DNA of 64,000 bases, taken from positions 310,001-374,000 of the forward strand of contig CP137867.1 of the NCBI GenBank assembly GCA_034406715.1, read 5' to 3'. This stretch comes from Rhodotorula mucilaginosa. Taxonomy: Eukaryota; Basidiomycota; Microbotryomycetes; Sporidiobolales; Sporidiobolaceae. Shown one piece after another: positions 34,087 to 44,253 of the stretch (positions within the stretch are counted from its first letter, which is position 1; each line of letters starts with the position of its first letter). The notes under the pieces were generated by a model. It saw only the letters and a program-made list of their open reading frames with translations. It had not been told where the DNA came from and searched no databases. Position numbers and translations under genes: made by a program.

Positions 34087-35401
34087 CTTTTGTTTCGCCT
34101 TCTCAAACCCTCTCTCCGGACGCTCGCACGCCCGTGCAGCTCTCTACTCTTGTCCGCTTGACCGGCATCATCTTGCCGCGCGACCATCTGTATTGTATAC
34201 TTTTGATTCCCCCCCCCCAACCCCCCCCCAGCAACGTGCCTTACCTTTTCCTCTCTGCCGACGGGCGAGTACGGAAGCAAGTTTGAGCGCCCATGCAGGA
34301 GCGTACACAGCAGGCGCAATGCATATGCGAACCACTTTGCGCGCTGCCCGGCAACGCTCTATATCTCTTCATGTTAAGATTTCCCCAGGTGAGCGCGCTG
34401 TGAGCATGCGAGGAGCTTGCAGGATTTTGTCCCACTTGCGAGGCCCGTGCAGGATTCGGTCCTGCTTGCGAGCTTCGCAGGCGCAATCTGCTCACAAGCA
34501 GCTCTTCATGGAGCTCGCAGAATGTAAAACTCGAAGCACGTCGCTCGCGACCAAGCGCAACGGGGGCGCAACCCTTGCGCAACCCAGCCGAGAACCTCCG
34601 TGAACCACGAGCTTTTGGTCTGACCGAGCCACGACAAGTCCAACAAGCTGCGGTAGGTTACATAGCATGGTCTGCAGAACGGTGTCAGTGATTCCGCCTC
34701 GCAAAAGAGACGAAGAAGAGACGACATGGAGAAGGGTGGCGTCGACAAGCAGCTGGCCTCCAAGTCAGCTAGTCATCCAACGCACGCAAGACATCGAAGC
34801 ATACACTTGCGATCATCACTTCACCTCGAGCGCAGCCGGCGATCACACGATACGACCTTGGAGGTGCGCTAATACGTCCCCGAGGCGGCAAGGACTTACA
34901 ATCTCGTCGCGTCTTCCGGGTAATGCCAGACGACATTTGTTGCCTCTCGTCGCCAAAAGGGGCAGCAGACAACTTGTTGTGTAATAGGTTACGATAAGTG
35001 AATGTACAAAGGACGGGGGTGATTGCGGATGCGCGCTGCGGAGAGGCATTCAAGACGAGAGGGAGGGAAAGGGGGCGGCGGTAAGGAATGAAAGAGAGAG
35101 GGGGTGAAAAGTTGAGCGGCCTGCGTGAAACAAAAGGAGAGGAAAGGCGCGCAGATCCCGCAGGAAATGCAGCGCGGAGGGGGAAAGAGCACAAGATCAA
35201 GAAAAGGACACAGAGGAGAAAACGAGCGTGAAGACCGAAAATTGGTCGGGGGTATATTTTATGCGCTCCGCCGGTTGGGGGTGCAAAGACACACCCCATC
35301 GAGGAACAGCAGGTTCAAGAGAGGGTATTTGAGAAAACGAGTGTTCGGAAGGCGAAAGGAACCCGAAGAGGGATGTGGTGGGGCGGTTGGGCGCGCGCAG
35401 T
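34087..35401. other. intergenic, 1.3 kb
   Basis: This stretch lies between the converging ends of FAL1 and the DPBB gene. It contains a C-rich tract just after 34200 and a short imperfect repeat (separate entry). No frame shows a domain or splice-supported extension. It is unusually long for a convergent gap here. Confidence 0.5.
34408..34467. repeat. 30-bp imperfect tandem repeat, two units
   Basis: Units 34408-34437 and 34438-34467 both begin GCGAGG and share TGCAGGATT and a CTT end, with several mismatches between them. A partial third start (GCGAG) follows. It lies in a gene-free gap. Confidence 0.75.
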
Positions 35402-37099
35402 TTACTTGGCCACCTGCGCCGCAGCTCCGACCAAGTTTCCAATAGCGATGACGAGCTGAGGTACCGCGTCAAGGTTGCCGCCCACCGCTGCCGGCGGGAT
35501 CGCCGCCGACCCAGTCGAAGACGAGAGCCCGGTCGCCGAGGCCGAGGCAGAGAGGGCCGAAGCGCTGCTGCCTTCAGTTGCCGAAGCGAGGAGGGAGCCA
35601 AAGGCGCTCGAGGCAAAGGCCGAGGCACTCGCGCTCGCGGTGCTGTACCGGGTTAACAAACGAGTGCGGCGGCGCCGGTAGGGTCAGTCAACTGATGAGG
35701 GAATTAGAGAGAGAGAGAGAGAGATCGGTTACAACTCACGCAGTGGCCAGGCTCGAAAGCGACGCAGCGGCGGCAGCCGAGGCACTACTCGCCGACGCAA
35801 GTTCCGAAGCCGCTTCTGCGGCGTTCAAGACGCTCGCCTGCGAAGCCTGAGCGGCGGCCGAGGCGGCGGCGGCGGCACTCGAAGAAGAGGCCCAGGACTC
35901 GGCGGCTTGAGCTGCGGCCGCTCGGGAGGACGAAGCCCACGCTGCGGCGGCGCTGGATGAGGACGAAGCCCACGAGGCAGCGGCGGCGGCGCTCGAGGAG
36001 GATGCCCACGCGGCAGCGCGGGACGACGAGAGCCACGCCGCGGCGGCCGAAGAGGAAGAGTCTGTCGTCGACGGGGGAATCTGTCAGCGAGGCTCCACTT
36101 CCGTTGCCGTCGAGACGAAAGACTCACAAGCTGCTGCTGCTGCAGCCGAGGACGCGGCTGCGGCGGCAGCTTTACTGGACGAGCTCGCCGCGGCGGCGGC
36201 GCCGTTGTCTCCTCCACCGCCGCCGCCTCCAGCCGACCAGCTAACGTAGATGACGCCGGCGTCCGGGTTGGAGAAGTAGTTGAACAATGCCGGCGACATG
36301 TCGAGACCACCGTACGGGCATCTGTAAGAAAGCAAGGGTCAGCGAACTTGTGGACGTGGATGCTGCTGAAAGACGCCTCGTTTGCGAGTTTACCCAGGGC
36401 ACCTGTAGCAACGCAAAAGGGAGGACGGGTCAGCCGGCGTTCATCATGCGCCGTATGGAGTCGAGCGTCAGACATACGCGTCCATGACCTTGGCTTGCGC
36501 AGTCTTGCCGCCTGTATGACAGTCGCGCCGCGTGGGGGTCAGCGAAACACCATCGCGAGAAAAGCGGGGCGCCAAACACGCACCATACGAGATGGTGATG
36601 GTCTGGAAGCACCACGACGACACTGCGCCGAGGTCTCCGTACTGAGCCTCGTTCATGGCGACCATCTGGAGCCGAGCCGAAAATCGAACAGTCAGTCAAC
36701 AACTCTCCAAGGGGCATGGGGAGGACGCACAAAGTCTCCGGCCGAGCTGTAGCCACCACAAGCGCCGAGTCCAGGCTCAAAGAAGGTGGCGCGACCGTTG
36801 TAGTCGCGCTTCATGAGGCGATTCGAAGACGTCGCCGGCGCCGCGGTCGTCTTCGCGTCACCGTGTTGGACGACAGGGCTCGACGCGGTCCGGACGACGA
36901 GCTCCTCCGGCGTTTCCAGGTCGACGTCAATGACAGATTCCTCCTGTGTCTCTTGGCGGGCTGCGCGGTGGAAGCGGCGCTTGTGGGCTGCGGCGGCTGC
37001 GAGTTGAGTGTCGTGCGAGGAGAGAGCGACGACGGTGGGCGAGACGAGCGAGAGCGTCAAGGCCGCGGCTGCGACGCACGAGACGGCGATAGACTTCAT
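35402..37099 (-). CDS. secreted double-psi beta-barrel (RlpA/expansin-like) protein with Ala/Ser/Trp repeat tail
   Basis: Seven exons (37099-36731, 36665-36584, 36511-36478, 36402-36394, 36321-36128, 36061-35740, 35642-35402) close at 416 aa. An N-terminal signal peptide (MKSIAVSCVAAAALTLSLVS) and a basic propeptide-like stretch with KR pairs come first. The barrel runs from about residue 95: YNGRATFFEPGLGACGGYSS, MVAMNEAQYGDLGAVSSWCF, GGKTAQAKVMDACPGCPYGG, LDMSPALFNYFSNPDAGVIY. This is the fungal RlpA-like or papain-inhibitor-like DPBB family, usually extracellular. About 200 residues of Gly, Ser, Ala and Trp follow in a degenerate repeat. The last residues (VPQLVIAIGNLVGAAAQVAK) are hydrophobic but lack a clear GPI signal. 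Exon 4 is 9 nt. Confidence 0.88.
35830..36060 (-). repeat. degenerate Ala/Ser/Trp coding repeat (about 13 codons)
   Basis: On the minus strand the protein repeats the pattern A-A-A-A-W-(A/L)-S-S-S-(S/R) about five times (AAAAWLSSSRAAAWASSSS and onward). The DNA repeats GCC GCC GCG and TGG (G/C)(C/T)(T/C) TCG TCC blocks. It lies within the C-terminal half of the DPBB protein. Confidence 0.75.
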
Positions 37100-37680
37100 G
37101 GCGCGTCTTCGTTGGACGAGCTGAGTGGAGTTGGGGCGTGCTTGTCGTCGTCGACGATCGAAGGGTCGAGGTGCAGGCGAAGCGGAGTCGACTGGCGGCG
37201 GCGGGGCGAGGAGCGGGGCGTTGCGAGAGGGCGAGCGATTCACTGATCCAGCTCAAACACAAACTGAGCAGAGTCTATACGGACTACCTCGAGCGAGCTG
37301 CGCGGACGGATGACGGACAAGGGGCCGAACCCTCAAAGCGCACTCGCGGTCGACAAACACTCCGACTCAAAGCCGCCCCTCTCTCGCTCTCGACCCCAGC
37401 CACGTGAGAGGAATCGCTTGTTGCAATCAGACTACCAAAAGACACGTCCGACCGTTGCTGGCAAGTCGGTGAAAGCACCGCCGAGTCCCAGCGTGCAGGG
37501 TCCTCCTCCGCTTCACAATGTTGAATGACGAGTCTCCAAAATCCGGCGCGGCCCTCTCTGCTGCATGCTCTTAGACTGTTGCGGTCGAAGGACGCCAGAA
37601 AGAGAACAACAAAGGGGACCCCGGGGCCTTTTTCGATTCACAGATTGGAGAGCCCTGTACTTGCCGCACAGTGATAAGCG
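37100..37680. other. intergenic, 581 bp, upstream of the DPBB gene
   Basis: This is the promoter side of the DPBB gene and the 3' side of TAF6, both on the minus strand. I see no gene or repeat. Confidence 0.5.
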
Positions 37681-39801
37681 CTACATCGCGTCGTCCATCT
37701 CATCCTCGTCGTCCTCGTCCGCATCCTCCTGCTCCTGTTCCTCCTCGTCCGCATCCCCCGCTGCTGTCGCCGCTGTCGCCGCCTCGTTCGACTCTCCCCG
37801 ACTCCTCGTCGCGCCACCACCACCACCCGAGATGGCTTGATGCACGTCGCGTCCACCGTTCTGCCACTCTTGCGAAATGGCATCGGCAAAGAGGGGTCCG
37901 TAACGCTCGACCAATTCGGCGTGACTCGGCGGCGGTGGTGGCGCGGCGGTGGTCGACGGCGGAGACGGCAAAACGGACGACCGCAGAACGTTCTGCGATG
38001 ATGAGAATTGAGGCGTGTTCAAACATATCAGCGAGAGACATCCTCGAGGGGAAAGTACAATTGGTGGTGGGTGACTCACAAAGACTTCGCGAACGACTTC
38101 GGCCCGTTCGCCTTCATACGTCTCTTCCTCTCGCTCAATCATCTCCCCGAGCGGCTTCAACCCTCCGCCGATCCATTCCCTCACAGCCCTGTTCCCGCCG
38201 CCGCCGCCACCGCCGCCACCAGCACCACTGGCGGCCCCACCTTCTCCCACCACGATCCCTCCCAACCCTCTCGCCGCTCCCCACCTCGCGCCCAAGCCTC
38301 GTCCCTCTCCCGCCAACCCGCGCAACAGCGTCTTGGTAATCCTCGGTAACAGACTCGGGTACGCGTACGCGTACCGTTCGAGGATCAGGTGCAGCAACGA
38401 GGCGGCGAGGGTCCGGATCGTCGGAGGGGAAGGGTACGCGTCCCGCGAGGCGACGGGGGGTAAGGCCGACGTGAGGAGGCAGGTGAGGATGGGCGGGGTG
38501 AGTTGGTGCAGGTAGGGTTCGACAAAGAGGGTCGGGTTCTCGAGCATGGCGTGGAAGAGGTCGAGCGCGCGCTGCAACGCAGACAGGTCGTGCAAGTTGG
38601 TCGCGATCTGCGAGCGCGCGATGACCGATTTCCCGTCCAAGGGTGCTTTTACGTCAGCACGCGCACGCTCCTTTTTCCAGTAGTCAACGACCAACGACTT
38701 GCCTGTTCGCCAGCCCAAGCGATGAGGTACGGCACGAGCTGGTGCAAGCCCGGATCGTTCCGAACACTGCCCAACGCCGCCTCTCTCACTTCGGCGCTCG
38801 ACTCTTGCGGCCCCGATCCCGCCCCGGCACCGCCACTCGAACCAATGGAGCCACCGGCGGAACCGAGGGCGTCGACGAGGCGGGTAAAGTACAGTTGGAG
38901 TTCGCGCGAGAGGACGTGCTTGACGAGCGGGGTCACGGCTGCGGCGGGCTGGCCCGGCACGGAGGCGGCGGCGGACGTGCCAGCCGGGATGAGGGCCGTG
39001 TGCGCTGGTTTCGGGGCGTAGCGTGCCAGTTCTGCAAGGCGAGGCGAGGACGGTTAGTTTTCCCCCGCTGGGCTCGGGTGACACCCAAAAAGTTGTGTGC
39101 GTGTGTCCGTACCTTGCGGTGTCGGGTTCTCTTTGATCAAGGGCTGGACGCCTTCGATCGCCAGCCAGTGAGCTGTATCGGGGGCAGAGAACCTCGTCAG
39201 CGTTGGAGTAAATCTCGCAGGATGAGAATGCGAGGAGGAGGAGGCGTACCCGTGAAGCTAATGTCTCTCGGAACGCTGGGCACTTCGGTCTTGATGACCT
39301 TGCTCAAGTCGATCTCTTGCTCGTCGAGGTGGTACACGGTCCCGGTCGGAGTGACTGTCTTTTTGAACGGTTGACTCGCGACTGCGCTCGCGGTCGAGGA
39401 GAAACCCCAGAGGGGTTCGAGGTTGCGGACTTTGAGGGCGTGGTCGAGGTCGTCGACTTTGAGTTTGGTGCGGCGTGCGTGGCGCATGAATTTGAGTGAT
39501 TCCTGCGAGACTGGGTTCACAGTCAGCGTGGAGTGCTGCTTGTGTGTGTCCCTGCAAGGAGGGGAGACTCGCCTCGATGATGTCCCACAGGCGGTACTCT
39601 ACGTCTCCAGCGAGGGCTCGGGCGACGTCATCTGGCAGGTTTGCGATTCCGAGTGACTCTGCAACGTCCTGCTCGACACAGAGAGCGGGTGGGGATGCGT
39701 GAGCGAGTCCGGGACTTGACTTGATGAGGAGAGGAGGAGAGACGGACTTTGACGGAATCGGGTCTCCAGACTCCGCTGACGGTGGCTGGCTGGCGAGCCA
39801 T
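37681..39801 (-). CDS. TAF6: TFIID/SAGA subunit TAF6
   Basis: Histone-fold TAF that pairs with TAF9. The first exon 39801-39748 encodes MARQPATVSGVWRPDSVK and joins exon 39668-39573 (DVAESLGIANLPDDVARALA ... YRLWDIIE). An intron with a GC donor follows, then ESLKFMRHARRTKLKVDDLD at 39502 downward. This completes the histone fold, and the next block is LEPLWGF. The C-terminal HEAT-repeat region follows (LQLYFTRLVDAL, LHQLVPYLIAW, LVEPYLHQLTPPILTCLLTS-type helices, SLLPRITKTLLRGLAG). The last part is Gly/Pro-rich and then acidic (DADEEEQEQEDADEDDEDE). Later introns (near 39060-39180, 38640-38710 and 37990-38085) were placed only approximately. Confidence 0.92.
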
Positions 39802-39934
39802 TCAGAGTGTGTTCTGCGAGTCTAGACCTGTGCGCGTAGATGAGCGGGCGAGAGAGGCGACTTAGACTCGTCCGTCTCTCTCTCCCTCCACTCACGTGCA
39901 CTTCCGAACCCCAGACGCGGTCGACGCGGCAGGG
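39802..39934. promoter_or_regulatory. 133-bp divergent promoter of TAF6 and the low-complexity gene
   Basis: The two start codons are 133 bp apart on opposite strands. It contains CTCTCTCTC runs on the + strand. No TATA box is seen. Confidence 0.5.
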
Positions 39935-42113
39935 ATGTCGCACTACAGTCCACACGACCCGTCTCGCTCTCCCCCGCTCGTCCCGCTCCCGCTCCCGCCG
40001 CTCGATCCCTCCTCCTCATCGACCACTTCGCCGTACCACACCGCAGCAGGAGCAGGAGCAGCCCCGCCGTACCCGATTCAGTACGAGTACGACTCGCCGT
40101 ACGATCCAAGAGCGCAGCAGCAGTACCGCCCACCGCACTATGCTCCTCCGCCTCCTCCCCAGCACTACGTCTACCCGACCTACGCCGCTCACCACCACCC
40201 CGCCGCCGCCGCCGCCGCCTACTTTGCTCAGCACCCGTCCCCCGATTACCGCCCCCAATCCCCGTACGATCCGGCCATCCCTTCCACCGCAGCGTACGAG
40301 CAACAGCGCCGTCGCCGTGCGGCAGCTTCGCCTTCGTCGCCCGCAGCAGCTTCCACCGCTTCCCCCCACTTTGATCTCCTCGACCACGACGACGACCTTG
40401 AAGAAGAAGAAGAAGAAGAAGAAGAAGAAGAGAGGGAACGAGAGAGGCAAGAGATTGAGCGGCAAGTCGGCAGGCGCGAGGTCGAAGAGCGCGAGAGAGC
40501 CGCCGCCGCTTGGAGCAAGCACCCCCCTGTCGCCGTCGCCCCGCCTCAGTACCGGAGACCGAGTTCGAGCAGCAGCCCAGAGTATCAGCAGCACCACCAC
40601 CACCACCACCACCTGGGAGGCTTTCATACTACCACCGTTACCGACCTCGTCGACGGCACGGCTCAAGATCTCGACGATCTCTTGCGAGCGGTCCGAGGCG
40701 ACCTCACCCCGCAGCGGCAACAACAGCAACAACAACATTACGCCCAGAACTCGTCGTCGTCTTCGTCGTCGTCCAAACCTGCTCCGAGTCTGCCTTGGCA
40801 GCAGCAGCAGCAGGGGGGAGAAAAATCCATCGCGGAGGAAGAAGGAGGAGGCCGGAACTCGAACAGTCCCTCGTCGTCCGCGGCGGATTCGACCGCCCTC
40901 CGCCAACAACGACAGCAACGAGGGGACGCACTGGACGGGTACGATCCTGCCGCCCCGCGAAGGGGTTGGTCCCCTCCACCTCGCGTCACTGCTGCTCCCG
41001 CCCCGACCACCACCCTGACGGAAGAGGAAGAACGCGCCGCCGCCGCCGCCCCTGCCGACGACGAGGACGACTCCTCGGCTCGCGGCGCTGACGTGGGCCC
41101 CCGTCCTCGCAAACGCAGCCGCGTCCAATCCTCCTCCGAAGACTCGCTTTCGCACTCGCACTCCCGCTCTCCTCCTCGTCGCACAGAGATGGAAACGGAC
41201 GAGCGACCCGAGCTAGACAACTCCACCACAGCCACGATCACAACCACGAGCACGAGCACGAGAGCTGCTGCTGCTGCCGCCGCGGAACGAGCCTGCTTGT
41301 TGTTACCGAGGAGGAGCGTCCTCGATTATGCGAGGCGGCACGAGTTGGCGGTCGATGCCGAGGCGAGGATCGTCGAGGGGGAGATTGTCCTCGGCGAGCG
41401 GCGGCGATTTGACGCCCACTACGAGGACGACGACGAGCGCGGCGACGACGAGAGGAGGAGGGTCGCTACTACTACGGCAGCAGCAGAAGTTGACGGTTCA
41501 GCAGCAGAGGAGGAGGAGGGGTTAGCGACGTCGTCAGAGGGGAGGGAGCACTGGACCTTGTTTGGCGAGGTGCGTTTTCGAGGAGATCGTGATCGTCCCT
41601 CACCTTGTCCCCTCTCGCAGCATTGAAAAGGATGGACAGCGGGCTGATTGAGTCGTCGTTCCCTTTACGCACAGCGCCTCCACTCCCTCGCACCGTCGAC
41701 TCAAGTCCTCATGGCCCGCGCCATGCGCGACATCACCTACCCGGACCGGTTGAAACTGTACGACCACGCCGCGGCGCGGACCGAACTCGAACGGACCGTG
41801 CCGTGGTTCGTCACGCTCTTGACGACGGTACGTTCTGATGATTTCCGTTCTTCCTCTCTCTCTCTCTCTCTTTCTGTGGAATCTCCAGTGCTCCATCACG
41901 AGCTCATACCTCCTCCCATGTTGCTCCCGACCACGCGCGCGCGCGCGCGTGCAGATCCAGGACCGGTACGAACTCGCCGGCGCGAGCTCGATCGCTCCGC
42001 AGGACCCGCCGCCTCCTCCCGATGCAGTCGATTCTGACATGACGATGGCCTCCTCGGCTGCGCAAGACCTCGCCTTGGTAGCGGCGGCAGCCGAGGATCG
42101 GACCCTCGAGTGA
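39935..42113 (+). CDS. large low-complexity protein of unknown function
   Basis: Exons 39935-41569, 41675-41827 and 41955-42113 close at 648 aa. The start is the ATG giving MSHYSPHDPSRSPPLVP. The first 450 residues are Pro/Tyr/Ala-rich (YAPPPPPQHYVYPTYAAHHH), then carry an acidic Glu run from GAA repeats near 40400-40430, a seven-His run, Gln runs and Ser runs. A basic RPRKRSRVQSSSEDS could be a nuclear signal. The conserved-looking part is C-terminal and spans the introns: RRSVLDYARRHELAVDAEAR, then TQVLMARAMRDITYPDRLKL, ERTVPWFVTLL and IQDRYELAG. I recognise no domain. The Tyr/Pro/Gln-rich composition fits a disordered regulatory protein. Confidence 0.75.
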
Positions 42114-43496
42114 AGGCGACCGCGTTCGCGATTACATCGGACGGTCAAACCGATGGCAAGAAGGCGACTCCCTCCCTTGTCACACAAGCATCCTGGATCT
42201 GGCGAGGCAGATCTTATCTTTTCCTTTCTCTCTCTTTCTCCTCCGTGCCCCGGACGGCGCCTTTCTTCCTCTCTCTTCCTCCCCCTCTTGAACTGCCACC
42301 CACCCTCACAATGGACCGCACCCGAAAAAAGGCCATCTCGTGCTCGCGCAAAGGGACCCATCGCTCAGGAATCGACCGCAGCAGAGCGCAGCCGAAGATC
42401 ACGACGCCGTGGGTTTGCTTTCAACAACTTGCTGGTTTGGTCTTCTCCTTTCCCTTCTGTCTTTCCGAGCGCCCGTATTTCTCTGCGCTCTCGGTTCACC
42501 AGAGATTTTTCCGGTCCCTTGAGGGGCACGCCACACTCCGCATTGCGTGCGTGAGCGCCCAGAGACAGCTCACGTGAATCGAATTCTTGTCGTCTCCGAA
42601 CGCTGCGCGGGCGCAGCTGCTGGTCCGCCTCGGCTTTTGTCTCTATCGATGACGCTCCCCGTCTCCGGCAGAGCGATGGGTCGTCCCGGGTTCCGACGTG
42701 TCGAATCGATCTGTATGCGGCGCCTGTATCATAATAGTTACTCGGCAAGCAGCTGCGTGACGAGTTTGCAGTTTCGTCGACTTGCCCGGCCCGCTCCGCC
42801 CTCAGCAACCAACTCAAATAGACGCCCGCCTACTCTCCTCTCGAGCGCCCGATTACTAACCCTGGAGCAGATCGAATTCGCTTGCACAGCGCATCCTGCT
42901 AACTTATCCCCCCGGTTCATGGAAAGGGAAATGTTCGACTGAAATTTTCGTTTCTCGCCGTCGAACCACAGCATAGCGACCGCCGGCTGGCACCGTGTAC
43001 GTGACTAGAGTTCGATCCATAGCTGCAATTCGAGTTCCCAATATCGATTGGCGTGAAAATTTTGACGGAGGATGCGAAGTCGCGGTCGCTTCTGCTCGCG
43101 CTTCTTGCTTCTCCTCCAACGACGCTGTCCGGTCGACCGTGTCCCGTTTCGATCTCTGCCTCGACGGGATTCCGGGTCGTTTCACCGACCCTCGTGGCAC
43201 CTGTCCTCACTCCTCACCGAGTGGGTCGATGGAAGCCTGCGAGCTGGTTTCATTCTTGAAGGCACTTTTGCGTCGGAGACAAAGTCGAAACAAGCTCCCC
43301 GTATCTCCCGGCTCGGACTATCCGAGGCGGATCGTAGTGGAAGCAACATCTCTCTCTTTCCCCCCCTCTCTATTGCAATGCTCCAGGACGTCGTCGGCGA
43401 ATCGGTTTCCCAGGGAGAGCTGACCCGAACGTCTCTGCTCTCTTCCCTCTCGTCCTACGGCACGTGTCGGCACGTACGCACGACTCTCGGCGCGCC
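42114..43496. other. intergenic, 1.38 kb
   Basis: This stretch separates two + strand genes. Frames reach about 150 codons but lack domains, consistent codon use or splice-linked extensions. I see no tRNA fold and no repeat. It may hold a long 5' leader of the UBA/YwbE gene. Confidence 0.45.
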
Positions 43497-44146
43497 ATGG
43501 CCAAAGACCTCGACACGCTCATCTCGCTAGGAATCCCGCGCGCCCGCGCTGCCTTTGCGCTCAAGGAGCACGGCGGTGATGCCGAAGCTGCTGCAGACTG
43601 GTGCTTCTCGGTGCGCCACGCTCCCCGTGTCCACAGACGACGTCTAGAAGAAAGGCTTTTCCCGGCGCTGATGGTGGTCCTCTCTGGCTGGCTGCTCGCC
43701 GGCGACCGCGATCACTCGCTGCAGGAAGAGGGTGCCGACTGGACTCCCCAATCCTTGCTGAACACGACTCCGATCCCTGCTCCGTCTGCACGTCGATCAC
43801 CTTCCCCGCCGTCCAGCTGGTCTCGGATACGCGGCAGCGGCGGCGGTGAGAGCGAGCGAGCTGGCGGAGGGTTGGGATCGTCGCAGAGACCGGTACCGCA
43901 TCGCTTGCTCTTGCCCGGGACTCGCGTAGCCATCACACTCAAGCAAGATCAAGGGACAGGTCGAACAGGTAGGTGGGCACGCAACGTTCGAACCCTCTTC
44001 GCGCAGCGGTCCCGCGCTGACTCTCTCATGCGGGTTCAGTCGAAGGGCTTGTGCGTGAGCGTCTGACGAAAGGAGATCACCCGCGCGGGGTCAAAGTGCG
44101 GTTACAAGACGGGCGAGTCGGACGAGTAGTCAAAATCCTGCAATGA
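43497..44146 (+). CDS. UBA domain plus YwbE (DUF2196) domain protein
   Basis: Exons 43497-43610, 43725-43968 and 44040-44146 close at 154 aa. Residues 1-38 form a UBA domain (LISLGIPRARAAFALKEHGG, DAEAAADWCF), which usually binds ubiquitin. After a Ser/Pro-rich linker (ARRSPSPPSSWSRIRGSGGG) comes the YwbE domain: LPGTRVAITLKQDQGTGRTV, EGLVRERLTKGDHPRGVKVR, LQDGRVGRVVKIL. YwbE is a small bacterial protein of unknown function, and the fused form also occurs in other fungi as far as I recall. The 3' end faces the AP-2 mu gene about 100 bp away. Confidence 0.85.
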
Positions 44147-44253
44147 GGCGTCGAGAGCGCCGCGGCGACCTCCCTTCCTGTATCTACTCCTGTTACAACA
44201 CACGTCGCTGTCTCCGGAGTCTCTCCTCCCTCGTCGAACGATAAACATCGCCA

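Noticed and set aside
40016-41161. Antisense frame over the low-complexity gene, with poly-Phe, Val and Leu runs
   Set aside because: Complement of GAA, CAG and CCG repeats.  It looks membrane-like only by composition.
42960-43030. GAGTTCGATCC resembling a tRNA B box
   Set aside because: No A box at the right distance and no cloverleaf could be folded around it.
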